DNA from: an uncultured Rhodospirillales bacterium
GTDB taxonomy: Bacteria; Pseudomonadota; Alphaproteobacteria; Acetobacterales; Acetobacteraceae
Reading direction: 5' to 3'
DNA length: 10,269 bases
NCBI GenBank assembly: GCA_903928045.1
Contig: CAIYPH010000035.1
Span: 1-10,269, forward strand
This document shows, in pieces, positions 1 to 6,160 of the stretch; position 1 is the stretch's first letter; every line of letters starts with the position of its first letter. The position numbers were made by a program, and so were the translations under genes. A model generated the notes under the pieces. It was not told the DNA's origin, searched no databases, and was given only the letters and a program-made list of their open reading frames with translations.

Positions 1-201
1 GGCACCGTCGGCGAGAGCCTCGGCATGGACCGGCAACTCAAATCGAACACATCCAAAACCCGCAGCCATTCGCTCTTTCGCCAGGGCTGCATGCTCTACG
101 AACTCATCCCCAACATGCCGGAGCACAGGCTCGCCCCTCTCCTGATGGCCTTCGCCAAGGCCGTCTCACAGGCCAGCCAATTTAACGGGCTATTTGCATA
201 G
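1..201 (+). CDS. IS4-like transposase, C-terminal fragment (cut by window edge)
   Basis: Frame 1 is open from the first base to a TAG at 199-201 and encodes 66 residues, with the N-terminal part outside the window. The fragment contains a stretch resembling the C-terminal end of IS4-type DDE transposases as I remember them: a KSNTSKTRSHSLFRQG segment (about residues 14-29), then a MLYELIPNMPEHRL helix and a short Phe-rich end. The catalytic DDE residues would lie upstream, so they cannot be checked here. The gene would mark the right end of an insertion sequence whose terminal repeat should fall in about 202-260, but without the left end it cannot be identified. Whether the element is intact or a remnant is not decidable. 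The family assignment rests on recalled similarity. Confidence 0.66.
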   Translation, partial: GTVGESLGMDRQLKSNTSKTRSHSLFRQGCMLYELIPNMPEHRLAPLLMAFAKAVSQASQFNGLFA

Positions 202-262
202 ACGAAATGAGGGGGTGGTTGAGGCCCGGAGGGACTCCGCACCAAACGGATGAAAGTTTTTT

Positions 263-287
263 GGTTCTTTTTTTCTAAAAAAGAACC
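263..287. terminator. Perfect AT-rich hairpin, probable bidirectional terminator
   Basis: An 11-bp perfect inverted repeat (GGTTCTTTTTT at 263-273, AAAAAAGAACC at 277-287) encloses a 3-nt loop. It lies 15 bp beyond the stop of the minus-strand RraA-like gene and 61 bp beyond the transposase stop, so it could end transcription from either side. Six more T (257-262) precede it on the plus strand. The stem is AT-rich rather than GC-rich, so it is not a textbook intrinsic terminator. I recall similar hairpins at gene ends in Acetobacteraceae, but cannot verify that here. The rest of 202-302 holds only a 5-bp hairpin (CGGAG/CTCCG, 227-239) and possibly the end of the insertion sequence. Confidence 0.5.
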
Positions 288-302
288 GCTTTCTTATTTG
301 CT

Positions 303-986
303 TTACTCAATTACCCGCGCCCCATCCTGCAACGCCTTCCACGACGGAAAATAGGTCGCCCCCGCCTTGACCTGCGCCTCCGCCGTCGCCTCGGCCGCCT
401 GGATCGCTCGGAGCCGGGCCAACACCGCCTCGGCGCGGTCGAGCGGGATCACCACCACGCTATCGGCATCGCCGACCACGATATCGCCGGGACACACATG
501 CACACCGCCCAGCACCACCGGGGCGCCGACGATGCCCGGCCCGTTGGCGGCGGGGGAATTGGGCGAGATCCCCATGGCGAACAGCGGCAGGCCGGTGGCG
601 ATAATGCCGGCCTTGTCGCGCGCGAGGCCGTCGGTGACGAAGGCCACAACGCCCTTGTTGCGCATCATCCCGGCCGCGAGATCGCCGATGACCGCGGTGC
701 CGGTGTAGCCGTCATTGGCGCACATGATGACGTCACCGGGCTCGGCCTCCAGGGCGGCGCCGATCATGCCGACGATGTCGGCGGGGTAGGAATGGGCGGG
801 CAAGGCGGGCCCCACAAAGCTGGCATTCGCGGGATCGAGCGGCTTGATCCGCCAATCCACCGCGCCGCGGCCTTCCATGGCATCGGCGAGATGCGAGGTC
901 TGCGCGCCGCGGAACGCCTCGAGCAGGGCCTTGTCGGGCCGACGGAAGCCGCGATGGATGGTGAGCAGCGGCGGGTTTTCGATCAT
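303..986 (-). CDS. RraA family protein, HMG/CHA-aldolase-like
   Basis: This 227-residue protein belongs to the RraA / class II 4-hydroxy-4-methyl-2-oxoglutarate (HMG) and 4-carboxy-4-hydroxy-2-oxoadipate (CHA) aldolase family. These cytosolic, divalent-metal enzymes cleave the HMG or CHA formed in aromatic-ring breakdown, giving pyruvate plus a keto acid; some also decarboxylate oxaloacetate. The central GDVIMCANDGYTGTAVIGDL region and the TDGLARD motif fit the family. R123 and D124 (substrate and metal) and E199 fall at positions I recall for the Pseudomonas CHA aldolase, and the length is typical of aldolases rather than the roughly 160-residue RNase E regulator RraA. The start is ATG 984-986, chosen because GGAGG lies 8 nt upstream (995-999 on plus) and homology begins there; the frame is open further upstream without homology. 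No protocatechuate or gallate pathway genes are adjacent, so the substrate is unknown. Confidence 0.88.
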   Translation of the reverse strand: MIENPPLLTIHRGFRRPDKALLEAFRGAQTSHLADAMEGRGAVDWRIKPLDPANASFVGPALPAHSYPADIVGMIGAALEAEPGDVIMCANDGYTGTAVIGDLAAGMMRNKGVVAFVTDGLARDKAGIIATGLPLFAMGISPNSPAANGPGIVGAPVVLGGVHVCPGDIVVGDADSVVVIPLDRAEAVLARLRAIQAAEATAEAQVKAGATYFPSWKALQDGARVIE

Positions 987-1074
987 GGCGGTTTCCTCCA
1001 GGTTTGGCGCCAGACTATGCTCCCAGGGCGCCGGCCGGAACCCCGCCGGCGCGGCGCACGCACGAGCACGACGC
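987..1074. promoter_or_regulatory. Divergent promoter region, aldolase-like gene / desaturase
   Basis: This 88-bp gap separates two divergent starts and must hold the promoter of the minus-strand gene. It may also hold the plus-strand promoter, unless that lies within the aldolase-like gene. Two GGCGCC palindromes (1006-1011 and 1027-1032) are spaced 21 bp apart, about two helical turns, but such six-mers are common in GC-rich DNA. A CATAGT on the minus strand (revcomp of 1014-1019) is a weak -10 candidate with no convincing -35. The only clear signal is the GGAGG ribosome site for the minus gene at 995-999. Confidence 0.35.
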
Positions 1075-1956
1075 ATGACCCGACTGGAATGGCCGACCAT
1101 CGCCCTCACGCTGTTCATCCATGGCGCCTGGCTGGTGCTGACATGGCACGCCGCCACGCTGGCATGGTGGATCGCCTGCCCGGCCGGGGCGGTTTTGATC
1201 GCCTGGCACAGCTCGTTGCAGCATGAGCTGATCCACGGCCACCCGACCGGCAGCCGCGCGGTCAATGACGCGCTGGCCAGCGTGCCGCTGTCGCTGTGGC
1301 TACCGTTCCCGATCTATCGCGACTCGCATTTGCAGCACCATCGCGACGCGCATCTCACCGATCCGCTGGAGGACCCGGAGTCGCGCTACGTCACTCCGGC
1401 CGCCTGGGCCGGGTTCGGGGCGCTGCGCCGGGCGGCGCTGAACGCGCAGATGACTCTGGCGGGGCGGCTGCTGATCGGCCCGTTCTGGTCGATCGGCGGC
1501 TTCCTGATCGCGGAGGCCGCGCATTTGGCGCGCTCGGCCGACAGCCGGCGGATCTGGACGGAACATATCGCGCTATGCCTGCCGGTGCTGCTGTGGCTCG
1601 GGCCGGTATGCCACGTCGGATTCGCGTACTACATGTTCGGCATGGTGCTCCCCGGCACATCGCTGCTGTTGATCCGCTCCTTCGCCGAGCATCGCGCCGC
1701 CGCCGATCCGGCGCGGCGGACGGCGGTGGTGGAGGGTTCCTGGCTGCTCGGGCCGCTGTTCCTGTTCAACAACCTGCACGCTGCCCACCACGCCGCGCCG
1801 GGCATTCCGTGGTACCGCCTGCCCCGCTGGTATCATGCCCACCGCGCGGCGCTGCTGCACGCCAATGGCGGGCTGGTCTATCGCGGCTATGCCGACCTCG
1901 CGCGGCGCTTCCTGCTCCGCCGCCACGACAGCCCGGCGCTACCCGGCCGCGGGTGA
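1075..1956 (+). CDS. Membrane fatty acid desaturase family protein
   Basis: This 293-residue integral membrane di-iron desaturase has all three histidine clusters: HELIHGH (H50, H54, H56), HLQHH (H85, H88, H89) and HAAHH (H235, H238, H239), plus an EHR at 205-207. Hydrophobic membrane spans lie around 8-46, 133-148 and 163-200. Enzymes of this fold use O2 and a reduced electron carrier to insert a double bond into acyl chains or related substrates at the cytoplasmic membrane. The LQHELIHGHPT and HLTDPLEDPES segments resemble, from memory, the short desaturases annotated as DesA-like or rhizobitoxine-type (RtxC); the substrate cannot be read from sequence. ATG 1075 was chosen because homology starts there and upstream in-frame starts run into the divergent gene; no strong Shine-Dalgarno precedes it. 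The last 18 bp overlap the end of metF on the other strand. Confidence 0.87.
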   Translation: MTRLEWPTIALTLFIHGAWLVLTWHAATLAWWIACPAGAVLIAWHSSLQHELIHGHPTGSRAVNDALASVPLSLWLPFPIYRDSHLQHHRDAHLTDPLEDPESRYVTPAAWAGFGALRRAALNAQMTLAGRLLIGPFWSIGGFLIAEAAHLARSADSRRIWTEHIALCLPVLLWLGPVCHVGFAYYMFGMVLPGTSLLLIRSFAEHRAAADPARRTAVVEGSWLLGPLFLFNNLHAAHHAAPGIPWYRLPRWYHAHRAALLHANGGLVYRGYADLARRFLLRRHDSPALPGRG

Positions 1957-2913
1957 GGCCTGGCTGCGCACGCCGAGGATATGGGCGAGCGCGTGGGTCA
2001 GTTCCGGGCGGTTCAGCGTGTAGATGTGGAACTCGTCGATCCCGTTGGCCTGCAGCAGCCGCACCTGCTCGGCCGCCACGATCGCCGCGATCATGCGGCG
2101 CAGATCGGGGTCCTCATCGGTGCCTTCGAACATGTGGCCGAGCCAGGCCGGCAGGCTGACGCCGGAGAGTTCCGAGAAGCGCTTGGCCTGGGCGAAATTG
2201 GTCACCGGCAGGATGCCCGGCACGATCGGCGCGGTGATGCCGGCGGCGAGGCAGAGATCGAGGTAGCGCAGGAAGGTATCGGTCTCGAAGAAATAGTTGG
2301 TGATCGCCCGCGTTGCGCCGGCATCGAGTTTGCGCTTGAGATTTTCGATGTCGGCGAGCGGGCTGCGTGCGGTGGGGTGGATGTCGGGGTAGGCCGCGAC
2401 CGAGATCTCGAAGGGCGCGACCTTGGCGAGCCCGGCGACCAGATCCGACGCGTAGGCATAGCCATCGGGGTGCGGTACGTAGGCGCCGCCGCCCGGCACG
2501 TCACCGCGCAGGGCGACGATGTGGCGCACCCCGGCATCCCAGTAGCCACGAGCGATATCGTCGATCGCCCCGCGGGTGGCGCCGACGCAGGTGAGATGGG
2601 CGGCGGGGGTCAGCGCGGTCTCGCGGGCGATGCGGCTGACGGTGGCGTGGGTTCGCTCCTGGGTGGAACCACCGGCGCCGTAGGTGACGGAGACGAATCG
2701 CGGCGCGAGCGGGGCCAGCCGGTCAATGCAGTGCCAGAGCTGGGTCTCCATCGCCTCGGTCTTGGGGGGCATGAACTCGAAAGAAAGCTGCGGCGGCGCG
2801 TGCTCGGCGCTGCGCACCGGCAGCGGGCCAATGCGCGCGCCGGTAAGCCAGCGGGACAGAGTCGGGCGGTTCGCCGGGGACGATGCGTTCATGGCGCTAA
2901 TATGATCCTTCAT
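1939..2913 (-). CDS. metF: 5,10-methylenetetrahydrofolate reductase
   Basis: MetF reduces 5,10-methylene-THF to 5-methyl-THF with NAD(P)H and FAD in the cytosol, supplying the methyl group for methionine synthesis. Family landmarks in order are SFEFMPPKT (catalytic-type Glu at 46), FVSVTYGAGGSTQERT (73-88), AHLTCVG (105-111), ALRGD with the FAD-proximal Asp at 138, NYFFETDTFLRY mid-protein, and a C-terminal EFHIYTLNRPELTHAL. The 324 residues compare with about 296 in E. coli; the excess is an N-terminal stretch of about 40 residues with no recognisable motif. Two starts compete, ATG at 2911-2913 and ATG at 2890-2892; neither has a well-spaced ribosome site, so the first 7 residues are uncertain. 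The gene stands alone: no metH or SAM-cycle gene is adjacent. Its 3' end overlaps the desaturase tail-to-tail by 18 bp. Confidence 0.95.
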   Translation of the reverse strand: MKDHISAMNASSPANRPTLSRWLTGARIGPLPVRSAEHAPPQLSFEFMPPKTEAMETQLWHCIDRLAPLAPRFVSVTYGAGGSTQERTHATVSRIARETALTPAAHLTCVGATRGAIDDIARGYWDAGVRHIVALRGDVPGGGAYVPHPDGYAYASDLVAGLAKVAPFEISVAAYPDIHPTARSPLADIENLKRKLDAGATRAITNYFFETDTFLRYLDLCLAAGITAPIVPGILPVTNFAQAKRFSELSGVSLPAWLGHMFEGTDEDPDLRRMIAAIVAAEQVRLLQANGIDEFHIYTLNRPELTHALAHILGVRSQASPAAG

Positions 2914-3062
2914 GGCCGGCTTGCAAGCGTTGTGACGGCATCAGGTTTTCGACGATTTTCGCGTCTAAGCAATATTTCATTCATCCGTCTCTGGCCTACT
3001 GCCGTATGCATGCCGACATGACCGACTTGTCAGTTCAAACCCGCTTCCCCCATCACGCCATT

Positions 3063-3093
3063 GAGCCGTATGAGAGCAATCTCATGCCGGCTC
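3063..3093 (+). promoter_or_regulatory. Leader hairpin upstream of mlaA
   Basis: A two-part stem, GAGCCG (3063-3068) with CGGCTC (3088-3093) and ATGAGA (3070-3075) with TCTCAT (3080-3085), closes on a GCAA tetraloop of the stable GNRA class. A small internal loop (T against GC) separates the two 6-bp arms. It ends 29 bp before the mlaA ATG and just upstream of its GAGGG ribosome site. No T tract follows, so it is not an obvious terminator. It could be an mRNA-stabilising 5' structure, a protein-binding dyad, or chance. The rest of the 209-bp metF-mlaA gap (2914-3122) must contain both divergent promoters, but I see no convincing -35/-10 pair or known riboswitch in it. Confidence 0.45.
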
Positions 3094-3122
3094 GTGGCAG
3101 CGTCACTAGGTCGAGGGTATCG

Positions 3123-3893
3123 ATGCGCCTATCCGTTCGCCAGATCCTGCCACTCTTCGTCGCCTGCGCGCTGTCGCTGACCGGCTGCGCAACCCCTCCG
3201 CCGGCCGATGACCCCGATGCGGTGGCGGAGTACAAGGAAGCCAATGATCCGCTGGAGCCGACCAATCGCGTCTTCTACGCCATCAACGACGCGCTCGACA
3301 CGGTCATCCTGCACCCGATCGCGCTGGGCTATCGGGCGGCGCTGCCAACTCCGGTGCGCACCGGGGTACACAATGTTTTGAACAATCTCGGCACGCCGGT
3401 GACGCTGACCAATGACCTGCTGCAGGGCAATCGCCGTCGCGCCGGGGACACGATGAGCCGGTTTCTGCTCAATACCACGCTCGGGGTCGGCGGATTGATG
3501 GACGTTGCGGCCGAACGCGGCATCCCCGACCATCCCGCGGACTTCGGCATGACCCTGGCGGTCTGGGGCCTCAATGACGGCGTGTTCCTGTTCCTGCCGA
3601 TTCTCGGCCCGACCAATCCGCGCGATGCCGTGGGCTTCGGCGTCGATTCCTTCGTGCTCGATCCATGGAGCTGGGTGGGGCAGGGCAATACCGTGCGCGA
3701 TCTGCGGGTTGCCCGCGCCGCCGTCGGGGCCATTGACGCCCGCGTCATGGTGCTCGACGATTTCGACCGGGTGAAAGCCCAGGCGCTGGACCCCTACGCG
3801 ACGATCCGCAGCCTCGCCCGGCAGTATCGCACCAAGCAGATCAGCGATGCGCGCGGCGATGTAACGCCGCAGGCCGTCAAAAAGTCACCTTGA
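3123..3893 (+). CDS. mlaA: MlaA (VacJ) outer-membrane lipoprotein
   Basis: MlaA is an outer-membrane lipoprotein that, with porins, removes mislocalised phospholipids from the outer leaflet and passes them to periplasmic MlaC. The 256-residue protein opens with a lipoprotein signal ending in the lipobox LTGC, making C22 the lipidated residue. The family core follows: NDPLEPTNRVFYAIND (41-56), RAALPTPVRTGVHNVLNNLG (71-90), the TNDLLQG and RFLLNTTLGVGGLMD segments (96-126), DFGMTLAVWGL (140-150), FLFLPILGPTNPRDAVG (155-171) and DPWSW (180-184). ATG 3123 is preceded by GAGGG at good spacing and starts the signal peptide correctly; an upstream in-frame ATG at 3006 would bury the signal. It is followed 44 bp later by mlaC. 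The inner-membrane ABC parts (MlaFEDB) are not in this window. Confidence 0.94.
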   Translation: MRLSVRQILPLFVACALSLTGCATPPPADDPDAVAEYKEANDPLEPTNRVFYAINDALDTVILHPIALGYRAALPTPVRTGVHNVLNNLGTPVTLTNDLLQGNRRRAGDTMSRFLLNTTLGVGGLMDVAAERGIPDHPADFGMTLAVWGLNDGVFLFLPILGPTNPRDAVGFGVDSFVLDPWSWVGQGNTVRDLRVARAAVGAIDARVMVLDDFDRVKAQALDPYATIRSLARQYRTKQISDARGDVTPQAVKKSP

Positions 3894-3937
3894 TCGAGCA
3901 TATCTGCCGTCCTCGCCCTCCAACTGGTATGATCGCC

Positions 3938-4537
3938 ATGCTGAACCGCCGCCAATTGCTGCTCGCCGCTATGTCCACGGTCTTTGTGGCCGGCCACGCC
4001 ATGGGCGATTCGACCGACGCCGCCCAGGCGCTGGTGGAAAAGCTCAGCCGCGATTTGATCGGGGTGGTCAACGGGCCCGGCAGCGCCGGGGAGAAGCAGG
4101 CCGCGCTGGAGAAGCTGATCGACCGGGACGTGGATATCCAGGCGGTCGCCCGGTTCTGCCTCGGCCGCTTCTGGCGCACGGCGAACCCGGACCAGCTGAA
4201 AGCCTATGGGGACCTGTTCCGCGCCGTGCTGGTGCGCAACATCACCAGCAAGGTCGGCGAATATCAGGGTGTCACCATGGCGGTCGGCAAGGCGCAAGCC
4301 AGGGAGGATGACGTGCTAGTCGGCAGCGTTGTCACCCGGCCGAACAACGCGCCCAGCCGGGTGGACTGGGTGGTGAGTGCCGCCGGGGGCGCGCCGCGGA
4401 TCATCGACGTGGTGGCCGAAGGGACCAGCCTGCGGCTCACCCAGCGCAGCGACTACTCGGCCTTCCTCTCGCGCAACAACAACGACGTGCAGGCTTTGAT
4501 CGATGCCATGCGCAAGCAGGCGACACAGCCTGGCTGA
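3938..4537 (+). CDS. mlaC: MlaC-type periplasmic phospholipid-binding protein
   Basis: This is an MlaC / Ttg2D family protein, the soluble periplasmic carrier that moves phospholipids between MlaA and the inner-membrane Mla complex. With the start used here it has 199 residues. The N-terminus NRRQLLLAAMST is a twin-arginine (Tat)-like signal with cleavage likely near residue 21-24. Family segments follow: ALEKLIDRDVDIQAVARFCLGRFWR (about 52-76), the DLFRAVLVRNITSKVGEY helix, VVTRPNNAPSRVDWVV, and IIDVVAEGTSLRLTQRSDYSAFL near the C-terminus. The start is uncertain: ATG 3938, ATG 3929, or a TTG at 3890 overlapping the mlaA stop are all in frame, none has a strong ribosome site, and 3938 places the signal peptide best. 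A HpnM-type hopanoid-linked paralogue is possible in alphaproteobacteria, but the mlaA neighbour favours MlaC. Confidence 0.88.
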   Translation: MLNRRQLLLAAMSTVFVAGHAMGDSTDAAQALVEKLSRDLIGVVNGPGSAGEKQAALEKLIDRDVDIQAVARFCLGRFWRTANPDQLKAYGDLFRAVLVRNITSKVGEYQGVTMAVGKAQAREDDVLVGSVVTRPNNAPSRVDWVVSAAGGAPRIIDVVAEGTSLRLTQRSDYSAFLSRNNNDVQALIDAMRKQATQPG

Positions 4538-4552
4538 GCCTCCTCAGGCCAG
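4530..4552. terminator. Shared hairpin across two convergent stop codons
   Basis: CTGGC-TGAG (4530-4538) pairs with CTCA-GCCAG (4543-4552, with G4547 bulged) around a CCTC loop. The plus-strand TGA of mlaC (4535-4537) lies in the left arm and the minus-strand TGA of the ubiM-like gene (4544-4546) in the right arm. The intergenic space is only 6 bp, so this dyad is the natural place for both transcripts to end. No T run follows on either strand, so efficiency as an intrinsic terminator is unproven. Confidence 0.45.
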
Positions 4553-5731
4553 CCGCGGCCGGCCGGCCTCCATCAACCGCGCGCTGATCATCCGCTTGAA
4601 CGGCGGCAGCAGGTTGCCGATCCGCAGCACCGCATCGCGCGCCACCCGGGCCGGCAGACGCTCATCCCCATAGAGCCGGGCGGTGGCGTTGGTGGCGGCG
4701 TAGGTCGGGAAGGTCGCCAGCCGGTGGTCGCGCTCATAGCCACGCAGCAGGGTGTCGGCACCGATATCCGCCCCCTTCCCCGCCGCCGCCCGCACACGCT
4801 GCGCCAATGACGCTGCGCCACGCAGGCCGAAATTGAAGCCGTGCGCAGTGACGGGATGCATGCCGACCGCGGCATCCCCCATCAGGGCGAACCGGGTGGC
4901 GACGAAGCGCTCGGCATAGACGGTGACCAGCGGGTAGGCGTGGCGCGTGCTGATAAGGCGCATCTCCCCGAGCCGGCCGCGATAGCGCCGTGTCGCCTCG
5001 GCGGAAAACGCGTCCTCGTCCATCGCCATGACGGCCTCCATCTCCCGGGCCGGCAAGGTGAGCACGAAGGAGGAGGCGTTGCCGTTGATCGGCAGCATGG
5101 CGATGGTCTGGCCATAGTCGAACCACTCGGTCGCGACGTGCGCGTGCGCCAGTTCGTGCGAGACCCGGCAGACCATCATCACCCGGCCGAAATCCTGCAT
5201 TTTCGCGGGGATGCCCTGCCGGCGGCGGAGTTCGGAGAAGCGGGTATCGGCGGCGATGACCAGGCGCGCGGTCAGGGTCCGCCCGTCGGCCAGGCTGATA
5301 TCGGCGCCATCGGCCGAGGTGCGCACGCCGCTGACCGACACGCCGGCCAGCAAGGTGACGTCCGGGCTGGCGACCGCGGTGGTGTAGACGGCGCGGCGGA
5401 TCAAATGATTGGCGACGAGGTAGCCGAGCGGCTCACCCTTCCGGCGGCCGGGGTCGAAACTCATCGTGTAGGAGGAGCCGCCGTTCAGCACATGGGCCTC
5501 GCGCATCGGCGAGACATGTTCCGCGGGGATGTGCTCCCAGGCGCCAAGCTCCTTCAGGGTGGCGACGGAACGATAGGTGAGGGCGATCTCGCGGCCGTCG
5601 AACGCGGGGTCGGCGAGGTCAGCATCGGGCTGGCGCTCAATTACCGCGACGCGCAGGCCGCTCCCGGCGAGTGCGGAGGCGAAGCTCAGCCCAGCCGGGC
5701 CGCCGCCGGCGATCGCGATATCGAAGTCCAT
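4544..5731 (-). CDS. ubiM: UbiH/UbiM-type FAD monooxygenase, probable ubiquinone hydroxylase
   Basis: This 395-residue flavoprotein belongs to the UbiH/UbiF/COQ6 family, which uses FAD, NAD(P)H and O2 to hydroxylate the ring of ubiquinone precursors at the inner membrane. The N-terminus has the ADP-binding motif (GGGPAG, residues 9-14). A DTRFSELRR segment lies mid-protein, and GDAAVGMHPVTAHGFNFGL at about 285-303 is the second FAD-contact region. The MHPVTAHGFN wording and the ADTRFSE form (rather than ADGxxS) resemble, from memory, the UbiM subgroup that hydroxylates C5 and sometimes other ring positions; the subgroup call is less sure than the family. ATG 5731 is preferred because GGAG lies 6 nt upstream and homology begins at once. 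ATG 5743, with GGGGGA upstream, and ATG 5758 are alternatives. No other ubi gene is present, and it converges on mlaC. Confidence 0.82.
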   Translation of the reverse strand: MDFDIAIAGGGPAGLSFASALAGSGLRVAVIERQPDADLADPAFDGREIALTYRSVATLKELGAWEHIPAEHVSPMREAHVLNGGSSYTMSFDPGRRKGEPLGYLVANHLIRRAVYTTAVASPDVTLLAGVSVSGVRTSADGADISLADGRTLTARLVIAADTRFSELRRRQGIPAKMQDFGRVMMVCRVSHELAHAHVATEWFDYGQTIAMLPINGNASSFVLTLPAREMEAVMAMDEDAFSAEATRRYRGRLGEMRLISTRHAYPLVTVYAERFVATRFALMGDAAVGMHPVTAHGFNFGLRGAASLAQRVRAAAGKGADIGADTLLRGYERDHRLATFPTYAATNATARLYGDERLPARVARDAVLRIGNLLPPFKRMISARLMEAGRPRLA

Positions 5732-5835
5732 GTGCCGCTCCATTTCGTCCCCCGGCATCGTGCCGGGCCGCCCTTACGGGTGTGCAGCCGATATGGGGCC
5801 GCATTGCGGGTTTGTCGACGGCCCCCGCGCACGGA

Positions 5836-5867
5836 GACGGCCGGCCTGTTTGCTCTGGCCGGCCGTC
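5836..5867 (-). terminator. GC-rich perfect hairpin downstream of repeat-protein gene
   Basis: GACGGCCGGCC (5836-5846) and GGCCGGCCGTC (5857-5867) form a perfect 11-bp inverted repeat with a 10-nt loop, 23 bp beyond the stop of the minus-strand repeat gene. Position and stability suggest a transcription terminator that insulates the ubiM-like gene from read-through, although no U tract follows on the minus strand. The remainder of the 159-bp gap up to the ubiM start (5732-5890) shows only the ribosome sites for that gene. Confidence 0.55.
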
Positions 5868-5890
5868 CATGTCGTCGTGACCGGCTGGCG

Positions 5891-6160
5891 TCAGGCCAGA
5901 TCGGCGCGATACGCGTCGTTCGAGGCCAGATCGGCACGGAACGCATCGTTCGAGGCGAGGTCGGCGCGGAACGCGTCGTTCGAGGCCAGGTCGGCACGGA
6001 ACGCATCGTTCGAGGCGAGGTCGGCACGGAACGCATCGTTCGAGGCGAGGTCGGCACGGAACGCATCGTTCGAGGCGAGGTCGGCGCGGAACGCGTCGTT
6101 CGAGGCGAGGTCGGCGCGATACGCGTCCACCGAGGCGAGGTCGGCGCGGTAGGTGTTGCT
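5891..6160. repeat. Nine tandem 30-bp repeats (coding minisatellite)
   Basis: Nine head-to-tail 30-bp units begin at 5891, 5921, 5951, 5981, 6011, 6041, 6071, 6101 and 6131. There are no spacers. Units at 6011 and 6041 are identical, and the six inner units differ only at four positions (C/T, C/T, C/T and C/G on the minus strand), all third codon bases of the repeat gene. Two of these covary: units with GCACGG also have GCATCG, and units with GCGCGG or GCGCGAT have GCGTC. The edge unit at 6131 is the most diverged. The pattern suggests repeated unequal crossing-over or replication slippage with recent copying of the central units. Confidence 0.95.

Noticed and set aside
498..1226. A 242-codon plus-strand frame opposite the aldolase-like gene.
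   Set aside because: It is antisense to a well-supported family gene, its product is low-complexity, and it crosses into the desaturase in another frame.
2893..3005. SAM riboswitch upstream of metF.
   Set aside because: The leader was read on the minus strand against remembered SAM-II and SAM/SAH patterns, and no matching conserved core or pseudoknot was seen.
5577..6152. Plus-strand frame reading the repeats as FEARSARNAS units.
   Set aside because: Its inner-unit differences are also silent, so it deserved a look. But it starts inside the antisense of the ubiM-like gene without a ribosome site and has no signal peptide, unlike the minus-strand frame.
5891..6160. Possible CRISPR array.
   Set aside because: The 30-bp units are contiguous with no spacers, encode a peptide repeat, and have no cas genes nearby.
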